From: Mactra quadrangularis
Taxonomy: Eukaryota > Mollusca > Bivalvia > Venerida > Mactridae
Direction: 5' to 3'
Assembly: GCA_025267735.1 (NCBI GenBank)
Contig: CM046294.1
Location: forward strand, 19,464,162-19,528,161
Length of the DNA: 64,000 nucleotides
Made by a program: the position numbers and the translations under genes. A model generated the notes under the pieces. The model saw nothing but the letters and a program-made list of their open reading frames with translations, was not told the origin of the DNA and did not search any database. Shown here one piece after another: positions 24,126 through 37,200 of this stretch; position 1 is the stretch's first letter, and every line of letters starts with the position of its first letter.

Positions 24126-24746
24126 CTAACATGAACAATAATAAGTATTATGGTAAATATATAATTTTGTTATCATTATTTGTAAGGGAGATTATTAAAA
24201 TATGTCTTATTTAGTATTCTTATATAGTTAGCCCCCTTGATCACCCCTGATTTTTTTACTACGTATAGTAACTGCGTGATAATGTCAACCTTTTATCCTT
24301 TGGTTAAGATGTTAAAGTACTGAAATGTTTGATTAGTTTGTTTTGCTGTATTTCATATGATAGGTTCTTGGAAAAGAGCATGATTGCACTTTAATTGTCA
24401 GATTTTCTCCATCATCAATTAATTGGTCATACCCATACTTTGCTAATTGCCTTTATGTTATGTCCCTTTATTATCTTGGACATAAAATCGAGCCGAGCAA
24501 AATTGGTTGCATTTTGCAGATTTTTCGGTTCGTTTTCGATGTCCGGGATAACTTGATGAAATTTAGGTTTTACTGTTGCCTTTTATAATTGTTTTAATAT
24601 GGTTGGTCATTGCCAAGTTAAATTAATAAACGCAGCATTTGATAAGGTGAAGTTTCTACTTCTCAAAAGCTTTGAGTGATCACTGTATTCCAACAGGTAA
24701 GAAAAAAACAATTTAAACAAATGACGTCCTATAGTAGGAAATTTAA
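24126..24746. other. AT-rich sequence before the minisatellite
   Basis: No gene or repeat recognised. Confidence 0.4.
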
Positions 24747-27466
24747 TAGTCTAGTGGTAGGACGTGTACGCTAAGGGATCTAGTCTAGTGGTAGGATGTG
24801 TACGCTAAGGGATCTAGTCTAGTGGTAGGATGTGTACGCTAAGGGATCTAGTCTAATGGTAGGACGTGTACGCTAAGGGATCTAGTCTAGTGGTAGGACG
24901 TGCACGCTAAGGGATCTAGTCTAGTGGTAGGATGTGTACGCTAAAGGATCTAGTCTAATGGTAGGACGTGTACGCTATGGGATCTAGTCTAGTGGTAGGA
25001 CGTGCACGCTAAGGGATCTAGTCTAGTGGTAGGACGTGTACGCTAAGGGATCTAGTCTAGTGGTAGGACGTGTACGCTAAGGGATCTAGTCTAATGGTAG
25101 GACGTGTACGCTATGGGATCTAGTCCAGTGGTAGGACGTGCACGCTAAGGGATCTAGTCTAGTGGTAGGACGTGTACGCTAAGGGATCTAGTCTAGTGGT
25201 AGGACGTGTACGCTAAGGGATCTAGTCTTGTGGTAGGACGTGTACGCTTAGGGATCTAGTCTAGTGGTAGGACGTGTACGCTAAGGGGTCTAGTCTAGTG
25301 GTAGGACGTGTACGCTAAGGGATCTAGTCTTGTGGTAGGACGTGTACGCTTAGGGATCTAGTCTAGTGGTAGGACGTGTACGCTAAGGGGTCTAGTCCAG
25401 TGGTAGGACGTGCACGCTAAGGGATCTAGTCTAGTGGTAGGACGTGTACGCTAAGGGATCTAGTCTAGTGGTAGGACGTGCACGCTAAGGGATCTAGTCT
25501 AGTGGTAGGACGTGTACGCTAAGGGATCTAGTCCAGTGGTAGGACGTGTACGCTAAGGGATCTAGTCTAGTGGTAGGACGTGCACGCTAAGGGATCTAGT
25601 CTAGTGGTAGGACGTGCACGCTAAGGGATCTAGTCTAGTGGTAAGACGTGCACGCTAAGGGATCTAGTCTAGTGGTAGGACGTGTACGCTAAGGGATCTA
25701 GTCTAGTGGTAGGACGTGCACGCTTAGGGATCTAGTCTAGTGGTAGGACGTGCACGCTAAGGGATCTAGTCTAGTGGTAGGACGTGCACGCTAAGGTATC
25801 AAGTCTAGTGGTAGGACGTGTACGCTATGGGATCTAGTCCAGTGGTAGGACGTGTACGCTAAGGGGTCTAGTCTAGTGGTAGGACGTGTACGCTTAGGGA
25901 TCTAGTCTAGTGGTAGGACGTGTACGCTAAGGGATCTAGTCTAGTGGTAGGACGTGTACGCTTAGGGATCTAGTCTAGTGGTAGGACGTGTACGCTAAGG
26001 GATCTAGTCTAGTGGTAGGACGTGTACGCTAAGGGATCTAGTCTAGTGGTAGGACGTGCACGCTAAGGGATCTAGTCTAGTGGAAGGACGTGCACGCTAA
26101 GGGATCTAGTCTAGTGGAAGGACGTGTACGCTAAGGGATCTAGTCTAGTGGTAGGACGTGCACGCTAAGGGATCTAGTCTAGTGGAAGGACGTGTACGCT
26201 AAGGGATCTAGTCTAGTGGTAGGACGTGCACGCTAAGGGATCTAGTCTAGTGGTAGGACGTGCACGCTAAGGGATCTAGTCTAGTGGTAGGACGTGTACG
26301 CTAAGGGATCTAGTCTAGTGGTAGGACGTGTACGCTAAGGTATCATGTCTAGTGGTAGGACGTGTACGCTAAGGGATCTAGTCTAGTGGTAGGACGTGTA
26401 CGCTAAGGGATCTAGTTTAGTGGTAGGACGTGCACGCTAAGGGATCTAGTCTAGTGGAAGGACGTGTACGCTTAGGGATCTAGTCTAGTGGTAGGACGTG
26501 CACGCTAAGGGATCAAGTCTAGTGGTAGGACGTGCATGCTAAGGGATCAAGTCTAGTGGTAGGACGTGCACGCTAAGGGATCAAGTCTAGTGGTAGGACG
26601 TGCATGCTAAGGGATCAAGTCTAGTGGTAGGACGTGCACGCTAAGGGATCAAGTCTAGTGGTAGGACGTGCACGCTAAGGGATCAAGTCTAGTGGTAGGA
26701 CGTGCACGCTAAGGGATCAAGTCTAGTGGTAGGACGTGCACGCTAAGGGATCAAGTCTAGTGGTAGGACGTGCATGCTAAGGGATCTAGTCTAGTGGTAG
26801 GACGTGCACGCTAAGGGATCTAGTCTAGTGGTAGGACGTGCATGCTAAGGGATCTAGTCTAGTGGTAGGACGTGTACGCTAAGGGATCTAGTCTAGTGGT
26901 AGGACGTGTACGCTAAGGGATCTAGTCTAGTGGTAGGACGTGCACGCTAAGGTATCAAGTCTAGTGGTAGGACGTGTACGCTAAGGGATCAAGTCTAGTG
27001 GTAGGACGTGAACGCTTAGGGATCTAGTCTAGTGGTAGGACGTGCACGCTAAGGGATCTAGTCTAGTGGTAGGACGTGTACGCTAAGGTATCATGTCTAG
27101 TGGTAGGACGTGCACGCTAAGGGATCTAGTCTAGTGGTAGGACGTGCACGCTAAGGGATCTAGTCTAGTGGTAGGACGTGTACGCTAAGGGATCTAGTCT
27201 AGTGGTAGGACGTGCACGCTAAGGGATCTAGTCTAGTGGTAGGACGTGTACGCTATGGGATCTAGTCTAGTGGTAGGACGTGCACGCTAAGGGATCTAGT
27301 CTAGTGGTAGGACGTGCACGCTAAGGGATCTAGTCTAGTGGTAAGACGTGCACGCTAAGGGATCTAGTCTTGTGGTAGGACGTGTACACTTAGGGATCTA
27401 GTCTAGTGGTAGGACGTGTACGCTAAGGGATCTAGTCTAGTGGTAGGACGTGTACGCTAAGGGATC
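24747..27466. repeat. 34-bp minisatellite, about 80 units
   Basis: 2720 bp of a 34-bp unit, GATCTAGTCTAGTGGTAG + GACGTGTACGCTAAGG, in uninterrupted register. Common variants are GTACG/GCACG, TAGTC/AAGTC and GGGATC/GGTATC. Units with AAGTC cluster at 26508-26770, a sign of local homogenisation. Most units contain TAGTCTAGTGG, which fits the pol III A-box consensus TRGYNNARNGG. The array runs directly into a SINE C body at 27466, and the unit equals part of the SINE C head. Confidence 0.97.
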
Positions 27467-27600
27467 AAGATGGCTTGGAGTTCCAGCCTCGCCAGCTTCA
27501 CAGCTAATTTCCTAGAGCAAGAAATTTACCTGCGATTGCCTCACTCTACCCAGGAGTATATGGGTACCTGCGATAAACGAAAAAATCATTTGCGTCAATA
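27440..27600 (+). repeat. SINE family C whose head seeded the minisatellite
   Basis: The last 34-bp unit continues as GGGATCAAGATGGCTTGGAG, then GTTCCAGCCTCGCC (decayed B box), AGAGCAAGAAATTTACCTGC and CTCTACCCAGGAGTATATGG. The same body order is seen at 57384-57535 and partly at 50915-50975. Confidence 0.65.
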
Positions 27601-28520
27601 TGTGGGCTGCACTAAGCACCGGGAGTAAAATACTCCCAAGGGAGACAAAACGAAGTTAAATACTCTGAAGGGAGATAAATAGATATACTTAACGAAACTC
27701 CAAAGAATCCCGATTTCAATAATTTTGGATATTTATATTTTTTTACATTTTATGTCCGATCGATAATGGAAATGTATATAGGACCATACTGTCGTTTGTT
27801 TGCATGTTATGCTCATTTATTGATGCAAACCCGGTTATGTCGCGCATGTGTTGAAAAACGGAAATGGGCACGTGTCGTGTTTTTTGTGTACATATCCCAC
27901 GTGGTCTGTTTTGGTGAAAATCATTAGTGTGTTGATATGCACCCCGAAAAAAAAAGAAATGGCCAAAATGTCGCCACAAGAACGAGAAATTTTCATATGT
28001 CTTTTGCAAGGCGGTGGGTCACCTGCAGAGATAAGATTTCTAATAGCTATTGTTTTCTGATAAATCAAAGCAATAAGAAATCTTTCCCTTCCTATTTTAA
28101 CGCATGTACGACAAACCCGGGTTTGCATCGATAAAGAAGCATACAAGCCTTGCAAGCAGACTGCAGTATGGTTCTAGACTGTACACATTTCAAATATCGA
28201 TCGGACACAAATATTGAAAAATAAAAATTTCCTACAATACGGAAATTGTGTTACTTACAAGCCGATACCTAGGTTATATAATAATCACTTATATATTTTT
28301 ACGTATACAAACGTTATGAAAATGTCCGTAAGACCGTTGCTTAAATTAATGGGCCATAGTTTAGGTCGAAAGTTCCATGGTACGAAAACAAACAAGTTCC
28401 GTAAAAATCAGTACCGAACGGATTGATTTTATCAGATACTTTTTCTATTCGAGCGCTCTTGAGTTTATCAAAACGAACTTTTTTGCTGGCGATCATATCA
28501 GAGTTTATCGAATGAGGATA
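27601..28520. other. Intergenic sequence, no gene recognised
   Basis: Several overlapping open frames of 65-106 codons on both strands at 27.74-28.16 kb, none with family features. Treated as non-coding. Confidence 0.35.
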
Positions 28521-28531
28521 AAATAATTTCA

Positions 28532-28891
28532 CATTCGGAACTACCTCGGCGATTTTCCACGCAAATACACCTCGGATATCACGAGATGCGAAAGTAGTTC
28601 CAACATAGAATCTAGCCACGTTCCCGACGTTTACACACCAAAAATGACGGACGATGATGGGCAGTTAAAGCTCTTTAATGCCTGTAACTAATATTCACTT
28701 AAATCAAAGTTGATCCTGAAACATTTTTGTGTACTCGATACTTTCTTCAAAATGATCTGCCATGTTGGTTGTTTACATCGGCACTACTTAACCTAGAGTA
28801 AATCACCTGACCTCATAACTTTGTTGTATTTCTACTACGATTGATATCCGAGGTGTATCTTCGTAGATGATCGCCGAGGTTGTTCCGAATG
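28532..28891. mobile_element. Mutator-like MITE with exact 9-bp target duplication
   Basis: TIRs of about 45 bp: CATTCGGAACTACCTCGGCG at the left and CGCCGAGGTTGTTCCGAATG at the right. The target duplication ATAATTTCA is exact on both sides (28523-28531 and 28892-28900). Nine bases is typical of Mutator-like elements. Ends recur at 54600-55077 and alone at 39191-39215. Confidence 0.85.
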
Positions 28892-29076
28892 ATAATTTCA
28901 GTGCGTACTGCGGATCGACGACACTCCCATCGACTTTAAATATTTGCCTTTGGTCCTTGGCCTATTAATTAAAATAGTATTCTACACATTTTGTATAATT
29001 ATATATGGATTAAAGTCTATTTTATACTTATGAATTCAATTGATTATAGAAAATTACAGCGCTTTTTAACGAATAA

Positions 29077-29395
29077 GCCGCCCGTCTAGCTCAGTTGGTT
29101 GCACGCAAGTCTACTGATCGATGGGTCGTGGGTTCAATTCCCGGGCGGGGCATACTTTCGTGGAGCTTGGTCATGAAATTATTTCTACGACCATTCTCCC
29201 ACCTACCAATGATTTTTAATTATGAAGGGCAGTTGTCAGTCACTGACGAAAGTATGCGCTTAGTAGTTGGTTAACAGCTAAATCCAGAGATTTAGCCTTT
29301 CCATGCGGAGTAAGTAGGTTGGCTGACCGCCGTTATATGACCAATAAATGTGTTGCTACGGCGTTAAACCCAACAAAACAAACAAACAAACAATG
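29077..29395 (+). repeat. SINE family A, full length
   Basis: Head GCCGCCCGTCTAGCTCAG, and tail GGCGTTAAACCCAACAAAAC followed by (CAAA)n. Confidence 0.85.
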
Positions 29396-30416
29396 TTTAA
29401 TGAGTACCCCATTTTCCATGTTGGAAATTTTTATTTTTCAATATTTATGGCTGATTGATAATTGAAATGTATACACCGATGACCAGTAAATTCGGTGAAT
29501 GTGCATAAACATGAAACTTAGACTATAATACTCCATTACTTCACATTTTAATGTTACTTTCTCCTCGTTAAATATTTCTTATAATAGCTAACATATTTAA
29601 AAGTATTATGTAACATAATAAGTGAAGACCAAACTGGCTTTACACTTATGCGGTTTTTTTGTGTGAAAATATTAGATTAGTGTAATAGAATGGTAGACTA
29701 TTATGCCCAATACCGAGGAATATCATTGCCCATCAATGGTTCTTTTGGTTGACTTAGCTTCAATCTTTGATTCCATCCCATAGAACTTTATGTCTAAACA
29801 TATCTGACTGGTGTTATAGCATATCCATCGTGGGTACAGACATGGGGCATGTGGGGGACCACTATATCTATTCATTTATGTTCTGAAATCTTATCTTTTC
29901 AAATAAAAAAAACACAAACTGAAAATAGTCATGAATATTTGATATCTCAGTACATACGCTGGTGATACTTCCTGCATCCTGTTTTAAAATAAAGACGTAA
30001 TTGTAATCATTATTACAAAATGCATGGGTACTGTAGGTAGAGTCATGTCCTTGGTATCGGACGGATGCAAAACGTGATCTCCATAAAAAGCACTTTTAAA
30101 CGTGTTATAAGGATATAATAAGTGATAAAAAGTGGATTATATGGAAAAACTGTATCATCGGTAATAGTTTTTGACTACTATTTTGAACAATTGTCATCGT
30201 AAATGATGATTTTGTAACATTTTTCAACGCACACGATGTCCAGCAATATATCATGATCAAGATCATACTGTATTAACTGTGAACATATACATAAATAGTT
30301 ATTGCTTTCACTTAAGTATCAAGTTAACACAGTGTAATAGAAACCCGCCACTCAAAGTTTAAAAGTATACTACTCTACACCAATAACGGGACATCACTAG
30401 ACTATTATGATATACT
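29396..30416. other. AT-rich sequence, nothing recognised
   Basis: No convincing coding frame or repeat. Confidence 0.4.
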
Positions 30417-31107
30417 ATGTCAGATAAAACTAAACGTAAGTGGAGTGGTAGCAGTTCTAGTGAAGTGGACAATAGCATCAATAATACAATGGAAAAACCA
30501 ATCAAACAAAAAAAAAGAAAAAAGGAAAGCTTGTTGAAGAAGAAAATGCCCTCGAAAAATGTCAAAAAGACAAAGACATGATGACGGTAGAAGAAAGTGC
30601 AGATGATGATATTATAGAAGAAGAACTAGATATCTGGAAAGAGATAAGAGACATCAAAGTCATGTTTTTCACAAAAAACGACCAGACTATAAACAAATGA
30701 TAAAAGATTTAATAATCCAAATGAAAGATGAAATTTTAAAACCCACGGAAAAAAGAATAGAGATAATTGAAGAAAAACTTTTAATCTGTATTGATGGCAA
30801 TAAAAAAGCAGCTAACCGAAAATGAGTCCACGTGGTCTTGGGATGAGAAACTATTCCATAAGAACACACAAGGAAATATAAATTGTGTACTATACAAAGA
30901 TTATAAACTATGGTTAGGACGCGAATGGTGGAACATCATAAAAAAGTTCAGTTTGGAAATTATGTTGAAACATGGAATAGTTCTGTTGTATTAACCTGTC
31001 ACAACTTAAATAATTACACGGTCACTGAATTTGTTATATTTAAGTTCTTTGAACTTGTTTTTTTCAACGATATTCAAAATTGCTACGGGTACATGTATAC
31101 CTATTAG
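30417..31107 (+). mobile_element. Decayed LINE ORF1-like region
   Basis: ATG at 30417 opens 54 codons (begins MSDKTKRKWSGSSSSEVDN, then Lys/Arg-rich) ending at TGA 30579-30581. The next frame continues as an acidic, coiled-coil-like stretch (EEELDIWKEIRDIKVMFF, then EIIEEKL). A Ser/Lys-rich start plus coiled coil is usual for L1/Tx1 ORF1. The frame is broken several times. The link to the ORF2 remnant 3 kb downstream is inferred from order and strand. Confidence 0.45.
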
Positions 31108-31239
31108 GTTTTAATAAAATGTGGCATGAAGTTCAGGTTTCTTGTGAAACACAATATTTTCGAACATGTAGGTCCTTTCTATATTTTTGGCAGGGTTTAG
31201 CATTGCACTCTTTTTATGACACGATACCATGTAAGCAAG

Positions 31240-33960
31240 AAGTATATCTTTAGTATGCATTTTGTAGCATGATGTTTCGTAACATGAATTGTAGTTCTTT
31301 GGTATGCATTGTATAATATGATGTTACGGGGGCATGAATTGTAAATTTTGGGTATGCATTGCATGGCATGATATTATGTAATGAAAATGGTAAATATTTG
31401 GGATGCACTTGATAACATGATATTATGTAGCATGAATTTTAAGTCTTTGGTTTGCATTGTATAGCATGATTTAATGACGCATAAATGATAAAACTTTGTC
31501 ATGCATTATATAACACGATGTCATGTAGCATAAAATGTAAATCCTTAGTATGCATTCTATAGTTTAATATCATGTGGCATGAGTTGTAAATTTTAGGTAT
31601 GTATCGTATGGCACTATATTATGCAACATGAATTGTAAATATTGTAAATCTTTGGTATGCATTGTATGGCATGATATGATAAACATGAATTGTAAGTCTT
31701 AAGTATGCATTGTATGGCATGTTTTTTGTAACATGAATAGTAAATCTTAGGTATGCATTGTATGGCATGTTTCATGAATTGTAAATCCTTGGTATGAATT
31801 ATATGGTACGATATTATGTAACATGAATTGTACGTCTTTGGTATGCATTGTATGGCATGGTATAATGCAACATGAGGAATACATTTTTAGGATGCTTTGT
31901 ACAGCATAATAATGTAACATAAAATGTAAATCTTATGTATGCATTATATAGCATTACATTATGTAACATGAAGTATGAATCTTTGGTATGCAATGTTTCG
32001 CATGATGTTTCGATACATGAATGGTATTTTTTGTATACATCCTTTGGCATGATATTATGGGGCATGGATTGTAAATCTTTGGTATGCATTGCATAGCTTG
32101 ATATTGTGTAACATGAATTTTAAGTCTTTGGTATGCACTATATAGCATGACATTATGCAATATGAAGTGAAAGCCTTCGGTATGCATTATATAGAATGAT
32201 ATTATATAACATGAATTTTAAATCTTCGATATGCATTGTTTTGCATGATTGGTATGCATTCGGTAAGATAATGTTATGTAACATGGGCTGTAAAAACTTG
32301 CTATGATTGCGTGGCTAATATTAGGTAACATGAGAAGTAAATCTTTAGTATGCATTGTATAGTATGATATTATGTTACATGAATTGTAAATCTTTAAAAT
32401 GCATTGTATAGCATGATGTTATGTAACATGAATTGTAAATCTTCGGTAAGCATGTGGGAACACGATATTATGTAGCATGAATTGTAAATCTCTGTAATTC
32501 ATTGTCTAGTATGATATTAATTGATATGAAATGTCAATCTTTGGCATGCATTTTAATGAAGTATTTAACATAAATTGTTTTATCCTTGGTACGCATTGTA
32601 TAGCAGGATGCTATGTAACATTAACTGTAAATCTTGGGTATGCATTGTATGGCTGATATAATGTAACATGAAATGTAAATCTCAGGTATACGTTGTATAG
32701 TACGACATTGTTTGACAATAATTGCAAGTCTTTAATATGCATTGTAAAGCGTGGTATTATGTAACATAAATTGTAAATCTTTGGTTTGCATGGTATGGCA
32801 GGAAATTATGTGGTATGAGTTGTAAGTATTAGATATGCATTGTATGACATGATATTATGTAACATGAGTTATAAATATTTCGTACTATAATAAGGCTTTG
32901 GTATGCATTACATAACATGATATTATGTAACATGAATTGTAAATCCTTTTTTATGCATTGTATAACACGATGTTAGTTACATGAATTATAAATCTTTAGT
33001 ATACATGGTGTAGCATAATGTTCTATAGCAACAAAGCTTTAAATATTTGGTATACATTGTATAACGTGATAAAATGTTGCATGAAGGATGATTCTTTGGT
33101 ATGCATTACAAAACCTGGTGTTATGTGGCATATGTGGCACGAAGTATGAATCTTTTGCATGCATTATATAACATGAAGCATGAAGAATAAATAAGGATAT
33201 GCATTGTGCAACATGATGTTATGTAGCATGAGGCAGGTGTTTTTTTTTCGGTATGCATAATATACATATAGTGTGATATTATGTAACATAAAAGAAAAAT
33301 CACGGGTACTCATTATACAATATGAAATTATGTATCATGAAATATAAATCTTTGGTACGTATTGTGATATTATGTAACATAAAGTATAAATCACGGATAC
33401 TCATTATACAATATGAAATTATGTATCATGAAATATAAATCTTTGGTATGCATTGTGCAACACGATGGTATAAGTGATTTGTATACTTTGTATTACATGA
33501 TATTATGTAGCATAAAATATGAATTTTGGTATACATTATAAGATGATGTTGTATGGTATTAGGTATATAAAATTGTTATGCATTGTGCAGCATGAAGTTA
33601 TGCTGTAATGAGGTTTAAACTATGTGGTGTGCATTAAAACATGATAATAGTGCATGAGGTACATATAACTAGTATGCATCGAGTTATATGAGGCTATGTA
33701 GTATGAGGCAAGAATCTTTATTTTACATTGTAAAACATGATATTATGTAATTTGAGGTAAAATATTTTGGCATGCATCATATTGCATGGTGTCATGCGAC
33801 ATTAATAGTTTGGTGTGCATGGTGTAACATTATATCAAATAAGATTAGGTTAAGCCTTGGTATGTTTTGTATAGGATGATATTATGTACTACGAGATGTG
33901 ATATATTTTTTGTATGTATCCTGAAACATGATATTATGTAGCAAAAAGTATAACATCAAT
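31240..33960. repeat. Diverged tandem array of ~50-bp units, about 54 copies
   Basis: The unit reads roughly TTTGGTATGCATTGTATAG then CATGATATTATGTAACATGA then ATTGTAAATC. Units differ by many substitutions and small indels, so the array is old. Each carries the palindrome ATGCAT and one or more CATG. Minus-strand open frames across it are artefacts of the repeat. Confidence 0.93.
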
Positions 33961-34257
33961 TTTTAACTATCATTGTTCTTAACAAGTGGCAAATTTCATT
34001 AGATTAGTACGTTTTTTATGTATTTTGTTTAAATATAATTAAAACAAAATAATTTTCTTCTACCAAAAATAGCCAACAGTTGATTAGGTCATGAACTTAA
34101 ACATTAATACAGATACTTTTTTTCTTTAATGGACACGTGTGTAAATTTATTCATATTTTTTCTTTAATCCATGTGTAAAATATCCTTTCAAGCACAAATC
34201 TAACCGTTGTTGAGATTTTGATCTGTTGTCATCTATCTATTTATATAAAATGTAAAC

Positions 34258-37200
34258 ATTAATAACTTCGATGAATGTGAGAGGTTTAGGCCAAAAACAA
34301 AAAAAAGGTTACAAATATTTGAATGGTTAAAAAACAAAAATGCGTCAATTTACATGTTACAAGAAACTCACTCTACTAATAGCCAAGTCAAAAATGGCAA
34401 GATGAATGGAAATGGAATTGTTTTTTTCAGTGGAGATAAGTCTAATAGTGAGGGCGTTTGCATTCTTAGTCACCCGGATAAAAATATAGTATTAGAAAAT
34501 AAAATAGAACTCGTAAAAGGAATATTAATATCATGTGATATAACGATTCAAAATAAAAACATAACATTAATAAATATGTATGGTCCAAATAATGATGATA
34601 TTTGTGTATTCAACATTCTTGAAAAATACCTCATTCAAAATATGGATAAAATCTTTATTATAGGGGGAGATTTTAACACAATTATTGATATTAAATTGAA
34701 TAAAAATATGGGAATCTAGATACTCACAAAAATGTAGAAACAAAATAAAAACTTTGATAGATAATTGTGATCTTACTTATGTATGGCGTAATAAAAATCC
34801 GGACAAAATACAGTTTACTTGGCACTCCTCGAGTTCAAAACCTCCAATACATTGTAGACTTGACTATTTCCAACTTAATATCCAACTCATTAAACAATAT
34901 CATAAAAACTTGTACAATTCTACATGGCTATAAAACAGACCATTCAATGATCACGGTGACTATTGATGAACTACTAATGGAGAAAGGGCCAGGATATTTT
35001 AAAATTAACAACTCAATTTTACTTGATAATGAATGCAAATCAAAAACAATACAAAGTATAAACGAAGTAGATGAAATAAATAAAGAATGTACGCCTGACA
35101 CATTATGGGAACTCATTAAAGGCACTGTAAGAAATGAGACAATAAAGTACACTACATATAAAAACAAAGAGATGAAACAAAATGAATTAAAATTGCAAAA
35201 TGAAATAACTAGGTTAGAAAATGAACTAAAAGAATCAAATGAAAATCATAATTATGAGATTATGCAAATGATCACAATAAAAAACAAGAATTAGATAACA
35301 TTATTGATTAAAAAAATGGTATACTATTACGATCTAAAGCGATACATATAGAAAACAATGACAAAAATTCATCATATTTTGCTTCTTTGGAAAAACGTAA
35401 AGCAGAACAGAAAACAATTTACAAATTGAAAGTAGATGAAAGTTTAGACAAACATACTTCGCTGATGACGTAACTTTTTTTTAATGATGTTACAACTTTG
35501 ACGAATTTTAGTAAAATCTCTGGCCTAAACCTAAACACATCAAAATCCAAATACTTAGAGTAGGTACTTTATCAGGCTCAAATGTGAAATATAATAATGA
35601 CAAACCGTTTATATGGACTTCTACACAGGCAAAAACATTGGGAATGAACTTCAGTAATAGCAAAGGATTAAATGTAAAAAATAACTTAGAACCAAAATTA
35701 AAAAGAATTTTTCAATGTCTAAAATATTGGCAACACCGAAAATTAACTCTAATGGGAAAAGTTATCGTTATCAAGACATTTGCATTACCAAAATTAATCT
35801 ATCCATTTAATGTTTTACCAAACCCAAAAAGTAATATTATACAAAAAATAAATAGAGCAATCTTTGGATTTTTGTGGGATGGAAAACCAGATAAAATAAA
35901 ACGTACTCGTCTCAAACAGTCATATAAAAATGGTGGACTAAAACTACCAGATATTCTTTTATTTCTAAAATCACAAAAAGCTTGTTGGATAAAACGGTAT
36001 TTTGACATCAATGATAAAGGCAAGTGGAAATTATTTTTCAAAAATAATCTTAAAAAGTTTGGAGACAAACTATTGTTCGAAAGCAATTTTAAAATTACAG
36101 ATATTAAATCTATGATCCAAAAAAATACGTTCCTTTATGATATTTTAACGTCGTGGACTGAAATAAATGAAATATATAAAAGCAAAAAATAGAACAATAT
36201 AAGAAAAAAGAAATTATATGGAATAATTCAAGTATCAAACTTAAGGGAAGCTTACTGTTCTATCCGCAGTGGCATTAAATACCTAGAACAAATATTCGAT
36301 TTCAGAACAAAAACCTTTTTTCTTTCGAGCAAATGAGACACCTGTACGAAATAGATAAAACTGATTTTTTAAAATTTTATGGACTCATAAAAAGTATACC
36401 TGATAGTTACAAAACAAAACTCAAATCTTGTAACGTAAATATCAATTGCGAAAAACAGTTAAACAAATATCTTTATATGTTACAAATGGAAACAGAAATT
36501 AATCATAATGTAGAAAACAAATGGATTCAATATTTTGGTAACAATGTAATCATTAACTGGTAAGCTATATTCTTACTTCCATTCCAAACTACCCTAGATT
36601 GCGATTTTTTCAGTATAAATGCCTAATGAGAATTATCCCAACAAATAAATTTCTGCACATATGTAAAATTAAGCATTATATCATCTGCGATTTATGCCAG
36701 TGTAATACTGAAAGCACAGAACATTTATTCTGGGAATGTAAAAAAAGCCAAGAAATGTGGTGTGAACTTACAAACTTTTTAAAAAGTAAGTCAATTAACA
36801 TAATAATAACTAAAAAAGATGTACTTCTCGGTCGTGAAATAAAGAGTAATAAAACATACATCATATTTAATCACATTATACTCTTAATGAAATATTATAT
36901 TTTTAAAATGAAATGCAAAAAACACTATTCCTACTCCAATCTGATTAAAACCCGATCTAAAATTTTCCGCTGGCATACTCGCTATTTTAGATCTGGCCTT
37001 TTTCAAACGAAGGTCACGTTCAGGCGACCTTTTCTCATCATAATATTCATGACGAAATTGTTATGATACGTAACTTGTTTACATCGTCTACGTCACGCAA
37101 TTTGAAATGAGCCGCCCAATCGCAGACTGTGAATAATACCGCTGTTAAATTAGCTTGGTCTAAAAATAGAAATTACGAAATCAAAATGTGATTAATAGTG

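Noticed and set aside
24747..27466. CRISPR-like array of ~34-bp repeats
   Set aside because: There are no spacers: units abut directly. The setting is eukaryotic with no cas genes.
27743..28155. Overlapping open frames on both strands near 28 kb
   Set aside because: None shows family motifs or plausible splice structure; mutual overlap on both strands is typical of chance frames.
31814..33303. Minus-strand open frames across the 50-bp array (His/Tyr/Met-rich repeats)
   Set aside because: They arise from the repeat composition; the unit length is not a multiple of three and indels shift the frames.
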